Program-made: the position numbers and the translations under genes
Shown: one piece after another, positions 10,623 through 19,246 of the stretch
How the letters are laid out: each line of letters starts with the position of its first letter
How positions within the stretch are numbered: the stretch's first letter is position 1
Notes under the pieces: generated by a model
Told to the model about the DNA's origin: nothing
Database searches by the model: none
What the model saw: only the letters and a program-made list of their open reading frames with translations
Source: Sinorhizobium fredii
Lineage (GTDB): Bacteria; Pseudomonadota; Alphaproteobacteria; Rhizobiales; Rhizobiaceae
Assembly: GCF_002944405.1 (NCBI RefSeq)
Contig: NZ_CP024307.1
Span: forward strand, 2,500,501-2,564,500
Direction of reading: 5' to 3'
Length of the DNA stretch: 64,000 nucleotides

Positions 10623-11810
10623 CTATCGATAAGCGACGGCAAAATCGGTCTCGTACTCACCGGCATCAAGGCGGCCGTTCAGCGCCAGCACCGTCCCGAG
10701 CCGCCCGATCTCGTCGGAACTCTTCGCCGCCTGGCCGTTGCCGCCGGTGAGAACGGCGATCCGGTCGCCGGCAAAGCCGATATAAGGATAGCCGTGCCGC
10801 GTGAACGTGGTGACGCATGGCGAAAAATGCGTCGATTTCGGCTCGAAGCCCGGCATCACACCGGCAAGCAAGCCACGCATATGCGCTGCCGCCTCGGCGC
10901 TCGCGCTGCCGCGAAACCATTCGCGAACCGAAGCCTCGTGGGCAAGGACCCTATCGATCGGGTCACCGCCGATCTTGATGTAGTGTTTGCCGTCGGCGTA
11001 GGCAACCGGCGGCAGGAGATAATAGCTTTGGTGCTGGTCGGAGGCCGCAGAGATCAGCGACGGCATGCCGCCGAATCGGGCGAGATCGTCGGCGCCGACC
11101 TCGGAAAAAAGCACGGTGCGGGCCTTCACCGTCAAGTCGAGTGGCCTCGGCAGCAGCGCTTCGGAGAGCGAAAAACCGCCGGCAGCGACGAGGACGCGCC
11201 CGCCGCGAAGCCTGTGTCCGTCGATGGTCGAAACCTCGACCGAACCGGTCCCCGCGTCGACGGCAACGACTTCGGAGCGGATCACCCGCGCACCCAGTCT
11301 CTCTGCCGCAACCGTCTGCGCACGAACCAAGGCGCGAGGATTGATATAGCCGGCGCCGCGCGCCTCATGAATGCCGGCATAGTGCCGTGGGAAGTCGAAC
11401 CATGGAAAGCGCTCGGCGAGCTGCTCGCCGACGATCAAGGGTGCTTCGACACCGAGTCCGTCCCGTGCAAGCGCAACTCTCTCGATATAGTCGAAATCGC
11501 CGCCCGGCGCCGGTCCGGCAATCAGGCAGCCGACCTCGTGGTAGAATTCGATCCCGCTTGTCTCGGCGATTTGCCGGTAGCGCTCGATCGAGCGGCGGGC
11601 GAGACGCGCCCAAACGGGATTGTTGTCGATCGTGCGGGTGATGCGGGCATTGTCGTAGTGGCTGGCGAAAACGCCCCGGTGGTTCACCCGGTCTTCCGGC
11701 TCGTCCGGCCCGACAAGTGCGGCACGGGCCCCTGCCAGGCTCAGGTGGCGCGCCGCCGCGGCCCCCATCATGCCCTTGCCGACGACAACGAAATCAAAGC
11801 TTTCCGACAT
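10623..11810 (-). CDS. FAD-dependent oxidoreductase, D-amino-acid oxidase (DAO) family
   Basis: The 395-residue protein begins with a dinucleotide-binding fold (FDFVVVGKGMMGAAAARHLSLAG). It ends with a second FAD contact region (VLTGGNGQAAKSSDEIG), the layout of the glycine oxidase, sarcosine oxidase and DAO superfamily. The Rossmann glycines are slightly unusual (GKGMMG in place of GxGxxG, which still fits the spacing). The start ATG at 11810 has a GAGGGAT ribosome site. It stands alone between rnpB and a transglycosylase. The substrate cannot be told from sequence; an N-methyl or primary amino acid is plausible. Confidence 0.85.
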   Translation of the reverse strand: MSESFDFVVVGKGMMGAAAARHLSLAGARAALVGPDEPEDRVNHRGVFASHYDNARITRTIDNNPVWARLARRSIERYRQIAETSGIEFYHEVGCLIAGPAPGGDFDYIERVALARDGLGVEAPLIVGEQLAERFPWFDFPRHYAGIHEARGAGYINPRALVRAQTVAAERLGARVIRSEVVAVDAGTGSVEVSTIDGHRLRGGRVLVAAGGFSLSEALLPRPLDLTVKARTVLFSEVGADDLARFGGMPSLISAASDQHQSYYLLPPVAYADGKHYIKIGGDPIDRVLAHEASVREWFRGSASAEAAAHMRGLLAGVMPGFEPKSTHFSPCVTTFTRHGYPYIGFAGDRIAVLTGGNGQAAKSSDEIGRLGTVLALNGRLDAGEYETDFAVAYR

Positions 11811-11987
11811 GAATATCCCTCGACGCTTCGCTGCGGGAATAGCATGCCACCCGGGCAATGGCACCGAGCTCTCTCTGAGAATTATTTCGCCGGAACGCGA
11901 TACCTATCCGGCTGCCCCCTGGATCAGCGAATGGTCCAAGGATCGATCGTCAACCGCTGCTCGCGGAGTGGCGGCTCGTGCCTCGCG

Positions 11988-12521
11988 TCAATTCAGGATG
12001 CTCTTGACCTTGCCGCAATAGCGCTTGGACACCGGGTTCATGCGCTTGGCGCCATGGCCGGCATTGTATTTGAGGATGGTTCCGCAGGTCGTCCCATCCG
12101 AAAGCTCCTGGGCCTTCGCCAGATACAGCATGCCGAACTTGATATTGGTGGCCGGATCGTAGAGGCCCTTGGTCGAACCGGAATAGCCCATCATGCGCGC
12201 CGTGGCCGGCTTGATCTGCATGAGACCAACTTCACCCGCGCTGCCCCGCGCACTCGCATCGAAATTGCTTTCGACCTGGACGATGGCATGGGCGAGATCG
12301 ACGGGAACGCCATACTGCTTGGCGTAGCTCTGGATGAGGATCGTGTATTGCGATCCGCGCGTCAGGTCGAATTGGGGAGCCGGATAGCCTGTGGTTCTCG
12401 TCACCGAGGGGATTGCGGAAGTCTTGATGGTCTTGTCGACACCCCCTGCATACGACGTACCCATCCCGGCAACGAACATGCCAAAGCATGCCGCCGCCGC
12501 AGCAACAAACGCTATTCTCAT
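11988..12521 (-). CDS. Small secreted lytic transglycosylase (SLT domain)
   Basis: A 177-residue protein with a signal peptide (about 1-25, cleavage near SYAGG) and a single SLT domain. The catalytic glutamate is in VQVESNF (E84), and GLMQIKPATARMMG at 99-112 is the family's second motif. LKYNAGHG completes the lysozyme-like fold. It would cleave the MurNAc-GlcNAc bond of peptidoglycan in the periplasm to give anhydro ends. Two cysteines (in TTCGTI and RYCGKV) could form a disulfide. It is one of several wall-degrading enzymes in this part of the window. Confidence 0.9.
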   Translation of the reverse strand: MRIAFVAAAAACFGMFVAGMGTSYAGGVDKTIKTSAIPSVTRTTGYPAPQFDLTRGSQYTILIQSYAKQYGVPVDLAHAIVQVESNFDASARGSAGEVGLMQIKPATARMMGYSGSTKGLYDPATNIKFGMLYLAKAQELSDGTTCGTILKYNAGHGAKRMNPVSKRYCGKVKSILN

Positions 12522-12747
12522 GTAGTTTGAAGTCTCCGGTCTGGGGAACTGGCCGGACGGCGCACCCCACCGTCACGACCGATTTCCTGATCGTTTTCCT
12601 TGACAGGAGCACGGGACTTAAACGCCGCATCTCCTGCGTTGATGGACCGGAAATGAAGGGCCTAACATGGTAAACATGTGGCAAACGCGAAAAAATCGCG
12701 CAGCAAAGCATCGAGGCCGCTAAATCAGCGCGCTCGAAAATCGCCGC

Positions 12748-13512
12748 CTAGGCACCGAAATTCCGTAGTTCCGAGAGCAACCGGTGAAGCGTATCAATGG
12801 TGGAAATGTCGGCGATGCCGTCTACCCGCGATTGGCGAAAATGCCGCTGGAAAGCGGCCACCACGCCTTCCGTCCGTTCGCAGAAATCTCCAGTAACTTC
12901 AATGTTGTAGCCGTAGAGGGACAGCATCGACTGGAGGGCTTCGACCGGCTGTCCGCGGTCGCCGCGCTGAAAAAAGCGCCCGCCCCCGACAGGCGCCGGT
13001 TCAACCCAGTGACCAACCCCGCGGCGAAATAGCCCAATCCAGGGAAAATTTTCTCCCGGATCGACCTTGCGAATCGGGGCCACGTCGCTATGTGCGAGCA
13101 CCCTTTCGGGTGCGATTTGCCAGCGTTCGCCACAGTCCCGACATAATTCGGCGACCGCGTTGATCTGCGCTTCAGGGAAGTCCGGCAGTCCCGCCGGATG
13201 GCCTGCATTGGCGATCTCGACGCCGATCGAGCAGGAATTGATGTCCGTCTCGCCTTTCCAGAAGCTCTTGCCGGCATGCCAGGCGCGGCGCTCCTCCGGC
13301 ACGAGCTGATCGATGCGGCCGTCCTCGTGAACGAAATAGTGGCTGGAAACCTGACTTTCCTCGCGACAGAGCCAGTCGAGCGCCGAGAGCGCCGTTTCCA
13401 TGCCGGTATAGTGCAGCACGATCATGTCCGGCCGGCGCCCGCCGGCCCGTTCGCCATGATTAGGTGACGGTACGAAGCGGGCCCCCGGAAAGTCGCAGGT
13501 GCTGGCGGTCAT
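12748..13512 (-). CDS. N-acetylmuramoyl-L-alanine amidase (AmpD/Amidase_2) with peptidoglycan-binding domain
   Basis: The 254-residue protein has an Amidase_2 domain followed by a PG_binding_1-like domain (about 176-250, with SMLSLYGYNIEVTGDF). The zinc ligands expected for AmpD are visible: H34 (VLHYTG), H141 (LAHSDVAP) and D151 (KVDPGE), with a catalytic-type Glu in IGVEIAN. It should release the peptide stem from MurNAc or anhydro-MurNAc. No signal peptide is clear, so it may act on cytoplasmic recycling products. Its ATG overlaps the stop of the TerB-DnaJ gene (ATGA), suggesting coupled translation. Confidence 0.9.
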   Translation of the reverse strand: MTASTCDFPGARFVPSPNHGERAGGRRPDMIVLHYTGMETALSALDWLCREESQVSSHYFVHEDGRIDQLVPEERRAWHAGKSFWKGETDINSCSIGVEIANAGHPAGLPDFPEAQINAVAELCRDCGERWQIAPERVLAHSDVAPIRKVDPGENFPWIGLFRRGVGHWVEPAPVGGGRFFQRGDRGQPVEALQSMLSLYGYNIEVTGDFCERTEGVVAAFQRHFRQSRVDGIADISTIDTLHRLLSELRNFGA

Positions 13513-14216
13513 GCGGCGCGGCGTTCTCTCTCGATCGCCTCGTAGGCTGCGTTCAACGCGGCCATGCGGTCATTGGCTATCGCATGAAATTCCTCCGGCA
13601 CGCCGCGCGCCACCAGCATGTCCGGGTGATTCTCGGAGACGAGCACCCGATAGCGCCGGCGGATGTCGGAGAAATCGTCCTTCGGCGAAACACCGAGAAC
13701 CTGATACGGATCGCGGTCGTCGCCATGGACATGGCGCGCCATGATGCGTTCGAACTGCGCCTCGTCCATGTTGAAGATTTCCGCAACCCGCATCAGATAG
13801 GCGAGTTCCTTGTCGTGCACAGCGCCGTCCGACTTCGCGATATGGAAGAGCCCGTCGACGATGTCCTCGAGAATTGGGCAGTTGCGCTCGCAGGACGAGC
13901 AGAGCGACGCCATCTTCTCCGCATAGGCCTCATAGCCCGCCACATCCTGGCGTGCGAGGTTGTAGAGCCGAGCGACGTTCTTCGCCTGGTCCGCAGGAAA
14001 CTTGAAGATATCCCGAAAAGCCGCGACTTCGGCTTCGTTGACGATGCCGTCAGCCTTCGCCATCTTCGCAGACAAGGCGATCATCGCCACCGAGAAAGCC
14101 ACTTTGCGGCGTGTCTCCGGATCCCCTTCGAAAAGTGTACGGACCGCCTCGACCACACCGGCGAGCGCATTGCCGGTGGCCGTTACGATCTTCAGCAGGC
14201 TGTCCCAGAATGACAT
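13509..14216 (-). CDS. TerB-like / DnaJ-domain protein (DjlA-like co-chaperone)
   Basis: The 235-residue product has an N-terminal TerB-like helical domain (about 35-150; acidic KADGIVNEAE and KSDGAVHDKE repeats). A C-terminal J domain starts at DPYQVLGVSPKDDF and keeps the HPD tripeptide (197-199) needed to stimulate DnaK. E. coli DjlA has the same domain order but also a membrane anchor, which is only hinted at here by residues 8-24. The start at 14216 was preferred to an upstream in-frame codon. The overlap with the amidase gene suggests a shared transcript. Confidence 0.85.
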   Translation of the reverse strand: MSFWDSLLKIVTATGNALAGVVEAVRTLFEGDPETRRKVAFSVAMIALSAKMAKADGIVNEAEVAAFRDIFKFPADQAKNVARLYNLARQDVAGYEAYAEKMASLCSSCERNCPILEDIVDGLFHIAKSDGAVHDKELAYLMRVAEIFNMDEAQFERIMARHVHGDDRDPYQVLGVSPKDDFSDIRRRYRVLVSENHPDMLVARGVPEEFHAIANDRMAALNAAYEAIERERRAA

Positions 14217-14534
14217 AAGCGCGATTTTTCCCCTATCCACGACCGAGCATGGCCCGATGTGGTGGCATATTGCAAGCGGCCGTCTGTGCCAAACGTCACC
14301 GATGACGGAATTGTGATGGCCCCTCAATAAATCAGCTCGCCGTGAATCTCAAGTGAATTGCACTGATCCTGCGTTTTGCCGCGCTGATGCCGCCCTTTTC
14401 AGACATCCACAGTCCTGTCATTTTATTTCCATCGGAATTGCGTTAGACCACCTTCCCGGTCTTTGACCTGCGCAATAGTGACAGGGCGGTCGATCTTTCG
14501 AACGATCGCCTGATGCCGAATCCGAGGAGGAAAC
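14217..14534. promoter_or_regulatory. Divergent promoter region between the TerB-DnaJ gene and pfp, with an 18-bp near-palindrome
   Basis: No gene is seen in these 318 bp. An 18-bp near-perfect palindrome with a TTCGAA centre (one mismatched pair) lies at 14491-14508. It ends 26 bp before the pfp start and could bind a dimeric regulator of pfp. A strong GAGGAGG ribosome site follows at about 14523. No sigma-70 boxes could be assigned with confidence. Confidence 0.4.
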
Positions 14535-15749
14535 ATGGCCAAGAAGAAAGTCGCAATGCTGACGGCGGGCGGGCTCGCACCCTGTCTTTCATCCGCTGTC
14601 GGCGGGCTCATCGAACGCTATACGGATATCGCCCCCGACTACGAACTCGTGGCCTACCGTTCGGGCTATCAGGGCCTGCTTCTCGCCGACCGCATCGAGA
14701 TCACCAAGGAAATGCGCGAGCGGGCGCATATTCTTCACCGCCACGGCGGATCGCCGATCGGCAACAGCCGCGTGAAGCTCACCAATACGGCCGATTGCGT
14801 CAAGCGCGGCCTAGTGAAGGAAGGCGAAAACCCGCTTCGCGTCGCGGCCGAAAGATTGGCTGCCGATGGCATCAGCATCCTGCACACGATCGGCGGCGAC
14901 GACACCAACACGACCGCTGCCGACCTGGCCGCGTATCTCGGCGCCAACGGCTATGACCTGACCGTCGTCGGCCTGCCGAAGACCGTCGACAACGATGTGG
15001 TGCCGATCCGCCAGACCCTCGGCGCCTGGACGGCCGCCGAATACGGCGCACGCTTCTTCGACAATGTCAGCAACGAGCAGAGCGCTGCGCCGCGCACGCT
15101 CGTGGTCCACGAGGTAATGGGCCGCCACTGCGGCTGGCTGACGGCAGCGACAGCGCGCGCTTACATTCAGCTGGCCGCCGACAAGGACTATGTCGACGGC
15201 TTCATGATGAACGAGCAACTGAAGAACATCGACGGCCTCTATTTGCCCGAGGTGAAGTTCGACCTCGAAGCCGAAGCCGAACGCCTGCGCCAGACCATGG
15301 ACCGGAACGGCTATGTTACCCTGTTCGTCAGCGAAGGTGCCTGCCTCGACGCAATCGTCGCCGAGCGCGAAGCCGCCGGCGAAACGATCAAGCGCGATGC
15401 CTTCGGCCATGTGAAGATCGACACGATCAATGTCGGCAACTGGTTCTCGAAACAGTTCGCCGCCCTGCTCGGCGCCGAGCGCTCGATGGTCCAGAAGTCC
15501 GGCTATTACGCCCGCTCCGCACCGGCGAACGGCGACGACCTGCGACTGATCCAGAGCATGGTCGACCTTGCGGTGGAGAGCGCACTCAACAAGGTCTCCG
15601 GCGTCACCGGCCACGATGAGGACCAGGGCGGCAGGCTGCGCACCATCGAGTTCCCCCGCATCAAGGGCGGCAAGCATTTCGATACGTCCGCCAAGTGGTT
15701 CGGCGACGCCATGGATGCGATCGGCCAGAAGTGGCAGGCAGCGGACTGA
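14535..15749 (+). CDS. pfp: Pyrophosphate--fructose-6-phosphate 1-phosphotransferase
   Basis: The 404-residue enzyme interconverts fructose 6-phosphate and fructose 1,6-bisphosphate with PPi instead of ATP. The GGDD motif at 120-123 is the signature of PPi dependence; ATP enzymes have GGDG. PKTVDND at 148-154 holds the catalytic Asp and the PPi-selecting Lys. MGRHCGWL is the sugar-phosphate site. A strong GAGGAGG ribosome site precedes the ATG. The reaction is reversible, so it may work in glycolysis or gluconeogenesis in a genus that lives mostly by the Entner-Doudoroff route. Confidence 0.95.
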   Translation: MAKKKVAMLTAGGLAPCLSSAVGGLIERYTDIAPDYELVAYRSGYQGLLLADRIEITKEMRERAHILHRHGGSPIGNSRVKLTNTADCVKRGLVKEGENPLRVAAERLAADGISILHTIGGDDTNTTAADLAAYLGANGYDLTVVGLPKTVDNDVVPIRQTLGAWTAAEYGARFFDNVSNEQSAAPRTLVVHEVMGRHCGWLTAATARAYIQLAADKDYVDGFMMNEQLKNIDGLYLPEVKFDLEAEAERLRQTMDRNGYVTLFVSEGACLDAIVAEREAAGETIKRDAFGHVKIDTINVGNWFSKQFAALLGAERSMVQKSGYYARSAPANGDDLRLIQSMVDLAVESALNKVSGVTGHDEDQGGRLRTIEFPRIKGGKHFDTSAKWFGDAMDAIGQKWQAAD

Positions 15750-15785
15750 TCTGAGCTTCTTTCGCACGCTCAATAGCAGTTGACG

Positions 15786-15844
15786 GCTCCGCGTTTGAAT
15801 GGCTCCCTCCGATTTCTCGGCTGGACGCCGTTCAAACGCGGAGC
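15786..15844 (+). promoter_or_regulatory. Long hairpin whose 3' arm contains the ribosome binding site of the LysE gene
   Basis: The 17-nt arms 15786-15802 and 15828-15844 are complementary over their full length, with one G-U pair, and enclose a 25-nt loop. The GGAG ribosome site of the next gene (15840-15843) is inside the 3' arm and pairs with CTCC at 15787-15790. In the mRNA this would block initiation at the ATG at 15851. It could also act as a weak terminator for pfp, but no U-run follows. Confidence 0.65.
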
Positions 15845-15850
15845 TCTTTC

Positions 15851-16486
15851 ATGTCTTTCGAACACTGGTTTGCCTTCGTCGCCGCCTCGGCCGTGTTGCT
15901 CGCCATTCCCGGCCCGACTATCCTGCTCGTGATCTCCTATGCGATCAGTCGCGGGCGCAAGGCAGCGGGCGCAACCGTCGCAGGCGTGGCGCTTGGCGAT
16001 TTCACGGCGATGACCGCGTCCATGCTTGGACTGGGCGCGTTGCTCGCCGCCTCGGCGACGATTTGCACGATCCTCAAATGGATCGGCGCCGCCTATCTCG
16101 TCTGGCTCGGAATCAAGCTCTGGAAGACCCCTCTGGGTGTCAGCGGCGCGAATGACGGTGAAGCGCCCGCAACGCAACGGCCGCTGCGGGTATTCCTCCA
16201 CGCCTATGCCGTGACCGCGCTCAACCCGAAAAGCATCATGTTCTTTGTCGCCTTCCTGCCGCAGTTCCTTGACCTCTCGCGGCCACTTCTTGCGCAGATG
16301 GCGATCTTCGAAGCGACATTCCTCGCCCTCGCCGCCGCTAACGCGATGCTCTATGGGTTTCTTGCCTCCGCCGCGGGAGGCGCGATTCGCAAGCCCAGCG
16401 TCCGGCGGGTCGTGAACCGCACCGGCGGCTCTTTGCTCATCGGCGCCGGGCTACTTTCGCTCAGCCTGAAGCGTGCAACGGCGTGA
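15851..16486 (+). CDS. LysE/RhtB family amino-acid exporter
   Basis: The 211-residue protein has about six membrane segments and the family N-terminal signature AIPGPTILLVISYAISRGRKAAG (residues 19-41). ALNPKSIMFFVAFLPQF in the second half is also typical. These exporters remove amino acids or related compounds from the cytoplasm. The ribosome site is buried in a long hairpin (15786-15844), so translation may need an RNA or a protein to open it. No regulator gene of the LysG type is next to it. The substrate is unknown. Confidence 0.9.
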   Translation: MSFEHWFAFVAASAVLLAIPGPTILLVISYAISRGRKAAGATVAGVALGDFTAMTASMLGLGALLAASATICTILKWIGAAYLVWLGIKLWKTPLGVSGANDGEAPATQRPLRVFLHAYAVTALNPKSIMFFVAFLPQFLDLSRPLLAQMAIFEATFLALAAANAMLYGFLASAAGGAIRKPSVRRVVNRTGGSLLIGAGLLSLSLKRATA

Positions 16487-16601
16487 CATTCGCCCCGCGC
16501 TTGCCGCAACCGGCGGCATAGGTTAAGGAAGATTCAAGCGCAGCGGTTGGCAGCTGCTGATTTGCAGGGGCTACGGGGCCCAGAAGCACGAAAGTGACCG
16601 C

Positions 16602-17621
16602 ATGGCGAAGATCCGTATTTCCCTTCCGAAACAGGCATTTACCGCCATCGCGCTAACATCGGCAATTGCTTCGGGTTGCTCCACGGTCGAGCACACCTCT
16701 CTCGAAGAACTGACGGCCGTGCAAACGGTTACCCCCATTGCGAAGCCCGGAACGGAAATGACGGCTTACGCTCTGCCGGCGCCAATCGGCGTGGCGTCGA
16801 GCACCTCCGCCGCGCTGAACACGCAGACGGCCTCGGCACCGGCGGACGTGGCACCAGCTCCGCAAGGCGCGATCGCTGCCGCCTCCGCCGCTCAGCCCAG
16901 CATGATGCCGGCGACGGATGCGACGCTCGCCTTCGCGGCTCCCCAGGCGGTTGCGGTGCCCACCGCCAAGCCGGGCCAGGCCTTCGACGCGGCGATGGCA
17001 ACGCCCGCATCGGCCACTCTCCCGGCTGCCGCGGCTACGCCGGCCGTTGAAAAAAGCGCCGAGGCGCCCGCGACGTCCTCTCTCACGATTGCCGCCTCAT
17101 GGGAGTCGGATTTCGACACCGGGGAGCCGGTCGGCCTTGAAACCCTGGTGGCCAAGCGCATGATCGTTCCGACGGAGCGGCCCAAGACCGGCGTCATCGG
17201 CTCGGCGGTCGGCGCGGTTGCGAGCGTCATCCCCGATTCGTTGAAGCTGACGAAAGCCCCGACCAGTTCCAAGCCGGAACTCGACCGACTGATCAAGCAT
17301 TACGCCGAGCTCAACGGCCTTCCCCTGGAACTCGTGCATCGGGTCGTCAAGCGCGAGAGCAACTACAATCCGCACGCCTACAGCAGGGGCAATTACGGCC
17401 TGATGCAGATCCGGTACAATACCGCGCGGGGCCTCGGCTATGAAGGCCCGCCCGAGGGCCTCTTCGACGCGGAAACCAACCTCAAATATGCGACCAAGTA
17501 TCTGCGTGGTGCCTGGATGGTCGCCGACAACCAGCACGACGGCGCGGTGAAGCTCTATGCCAGCGGCTATTATTACCACGCCAAGCGCAAGGGCATGCTC
17601 GACATGCTGGACATGCAGTAA
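16602..17621 (+). CDS. Lipoprotein lytic transglycosylase with long Ala/Pro-rich linker
   Basis: The 339-residue protein starts with a signal peptide ending in a lipobox-like ASGC (Cys26), so it is probably an outer-membrane lipoprotein. Residues about 40-150 are low-complexity, rich in Ala, Pro and Thr, and likely a flexible tether. The C-terminal SLT domain has VKRESNYNP (catalytic Glu near residue 250), NYGLMQIRYNTARGLGY and a variant YASGYYYHAKRKG end. It would cleave glycan strands in the periplasm. It is alone on its strand and converges with the beta-lactamase-like gene. Confidence 0.88.
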   Translation: MAKIRISLPKQAFTAIALTSAIASGCSTVEHTSLEELTAVQTVTPIAKPGTEMTAYALPAPIGVASSTSAALNTQTASAPADVAPAPQGAIAAASAAQPSMMPATDATLAFAAPQAVAVPTAKPGQAFDAAMATPASATLPAAAATPAVEKSAEAPATSSLTIAASWESDFDTGEPVGLETLVAKRMIVPTERPKTGVIGSAVGAVASVIPDSLKLTKAPTSSKPELDRLIKHYAELNGLPLELVHRVVKRESNYNPHAYSRGNYGLMQIRYNTARGLGYEGPPEGLFDAETNLKYATKYLRGAWMVADNQHDGAVKLYASGYYYHAKRKGMLDMLDMQ

Positions 17622-17672
17622 CGGGCCGCTTCCGTCCCTCCCAGCCTATGACATTGCTGATCGGCGCCGCGC

Positions 17673-19037
17673 TCAATCGAGCGCAGCAATCACCGCGGTT
17701 TGCAGCTTCCGTACATCATAACCGCCGCCTCCGGGGGTGAGACCAAGCCGAACGACAGCGAGTCGGAGCGACGGAACGAGCATGATCGATTGCCCGTCAT
17801 GCCCGAGCATCCAGAACGTGTCGGGCGGGAAATTACCCGTTCCGGCGCGCGTGCCGTTCTCGATAAGCCAGATCTGGCCGGCGCCGTAGTCGCCACCGGA
17901 TGCGGCAGTCGGGATTCGCATGAACTTCACAAATCCCTCGGGCAGCAGGGCTCTGCCCTGCCAACGGCCATCATCCAGCAGAAATTGGGCAAACCGCGCC
18001 CAATCCTGCGCCGTGGCGTACATGTATGAGGAGCCGACGAAAGTGCCCTGCGCATCCGTCTCCATGACGGCGCTGGTCATCCCAAGCGGCTCGAACAGCA
18101 CCCGGCGGGGATAGGCGAGCGCCTGAGCGGGGCTGTCGAAAGTCTGCATCCACAGGCGCGACAGGACGTTCGTCGTTCCGGTCGAATAGTTGAACCGGGC
18201 ACCCGGTGCCGCTTCGAGCGGCTTCGAAGCGGCGAACCCGGCCATGTCGCTTTCGAGAAAGAGCATCCGCGTGACATCGGTGACGTCGCCGTAATCCTCG
18301 TTGAAGGCAAGCCCGCTCTGCATCGCCAGGAGATCGGCAAGCTTGATCCGCGCTCGTTCATCCCCGCTCCATTCCGGCAGAAGGTTGGCCTTCTCCAGAT
18401 CCATGCGCCCTTCGGCGATACGCATGCCGACCAGGGCCGCGGTGACCGATTTCGTCATCGACCAGCCAAGCAGACGCGTCTCGCGGTCGAAACCCTGGCC
18501 ATACGCTTCGCCGACGAGATGCCCATCCTTGACGACAAGGACGGCCCGCATGCCTGAACCGGCCAATTCGGGATCTTCTGCCAGTTTCTGGAATGCCGGG
18601 TCGATCTCCGCCTTGTTGCCGACGGGCCAGGCAAGGTCCGGGCTCTTTGCAGCCGCGGCAGCCCCAGTGGCGTTATCGAGCGCCGGCGCGGCCAGCGCCT
18701 GCATGGTCCCCTCCGCGGTTACCGTGCAGCCAAGTCCCGGGCGATAGACAGCCCGTGCCGGGGCCGCGAAGCCGAAGATCCTTGCCGTCACCGCATGCTG
18801 ATCGCGGTCGACCGACACGCTGACGAACTTGAGCAACGGATGACCGGGCGCCTGCACGTCTTCGGCGAGCACCGCCTGCGGGTCTCGTCCCGCCAGGAAG
18901 ACGTTGGAACAGACGATCTTGGCGGCATAGCCGTCCCCGACCTTGAGCAGTTCCGGTGGAAAGAGGGCCAACCAGCCGACGGCCGCCGCGGCGATCGCAA
19001 TTAACAAGGCACCGGATTTCCGCAATAAACCCTTCAT
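17673..19037 (-). CDS. Serine hydrolase, class C beta-lactamase / PBP4-like family
   Basis: The 454-residue product has an N-terminal membrane anchor or signal (about 9-27). A hydrolase domain follows with S193-M-T-K196, Y284-S-T286 and a late HDG (in MLGHDGQS), the three motifs of class C beta-lactamases and related esterases. The extra N-terminal 150 residues are longer than in AmpC, and AmpC's YAN is replaced by YST. A general esterase or D-aminopeptidase role is therefore as likely as drug resistance. ATG 19037 has an AGGAGG ribosome site 5 nt upstream. Confidence 0.85.
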   Translation of the reverse strand: MKGLLRKSGALLIAIAAAAVGWLALFPPELLKVGDGYAAKIVCSNVFLAGRDPQAVLAEDVQAPGHPLLKFVSVSVDRDQHAVTARIFGFAAPARAVYRPGLGCTVTAEGTMQALAAPALDNATGAAAAAKSPDLAWPVGNKAEIDPAFQKLAEDPELAGSGMRAVLVVKDGHLVGEAYGQGFDRETRLLGWSMTKSVTAALVGMRIAEGRMDLEKANLLPEWSGDERARIKLADLLAMQSGLAFNEDYGDVTDVTRMLFLESDMAGFAASKPLEAAPGARFNYSTGTTNVLSRLWMQTFDSPAQALAYPRRVLFEPLGMTSAVMETDAQGTFVGSSYMYATAQDWARFAQFLLDDGRWQGRALLPEGFVKFMRIPTAASGGDYGAGQIWLIENGTRAGTGNFPPDTFWMLGHDGQSIMLVPSLRLAVVRLGLTPGGGGYDVRKLQTAVIAALD

Positions 19038-19172
19038 AGCCGCCTCCTGGGCCACAGGAGATCAGGTTTTCAGGGAAAGGAAAAGTGGATTTACCATGAT
19101 CGGGAACTCTGTTGAAGAACGCCCGTTCCGGCCGCCTTTCGCTCTTAGAGGTCTCGGCGGAGTGCCGCCGGC

Positions 19173-19201
19173 CTGTGGGAATCCCGTCATCAAAGTGTAG
19201 T
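19173..19201 (+). promoter_or_regulatory. Possible PhoB box (three 7-bp half-sites at 11-bp spacing) before btaA
   Basis: CTGTGGG, CCGTCAT and GTGTAGT occur at 19173, 19184 and 19195. The Pho consensus is CTGTCAT repeated every 11 bp; the middle unit matches 6 of 7 and the others 4 of 7. Betaine-lipid synthesis in Sinorhizobium is known to be induced by phosphate limitation through PhoB. The position about 45 bp before btaA fits. Confidence 0.45.
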
Positions 19202-19246
19202 CGAGTCGCTCTAGAAGCGCCTTAGTTTCAACTGGATGGCAGGCAA

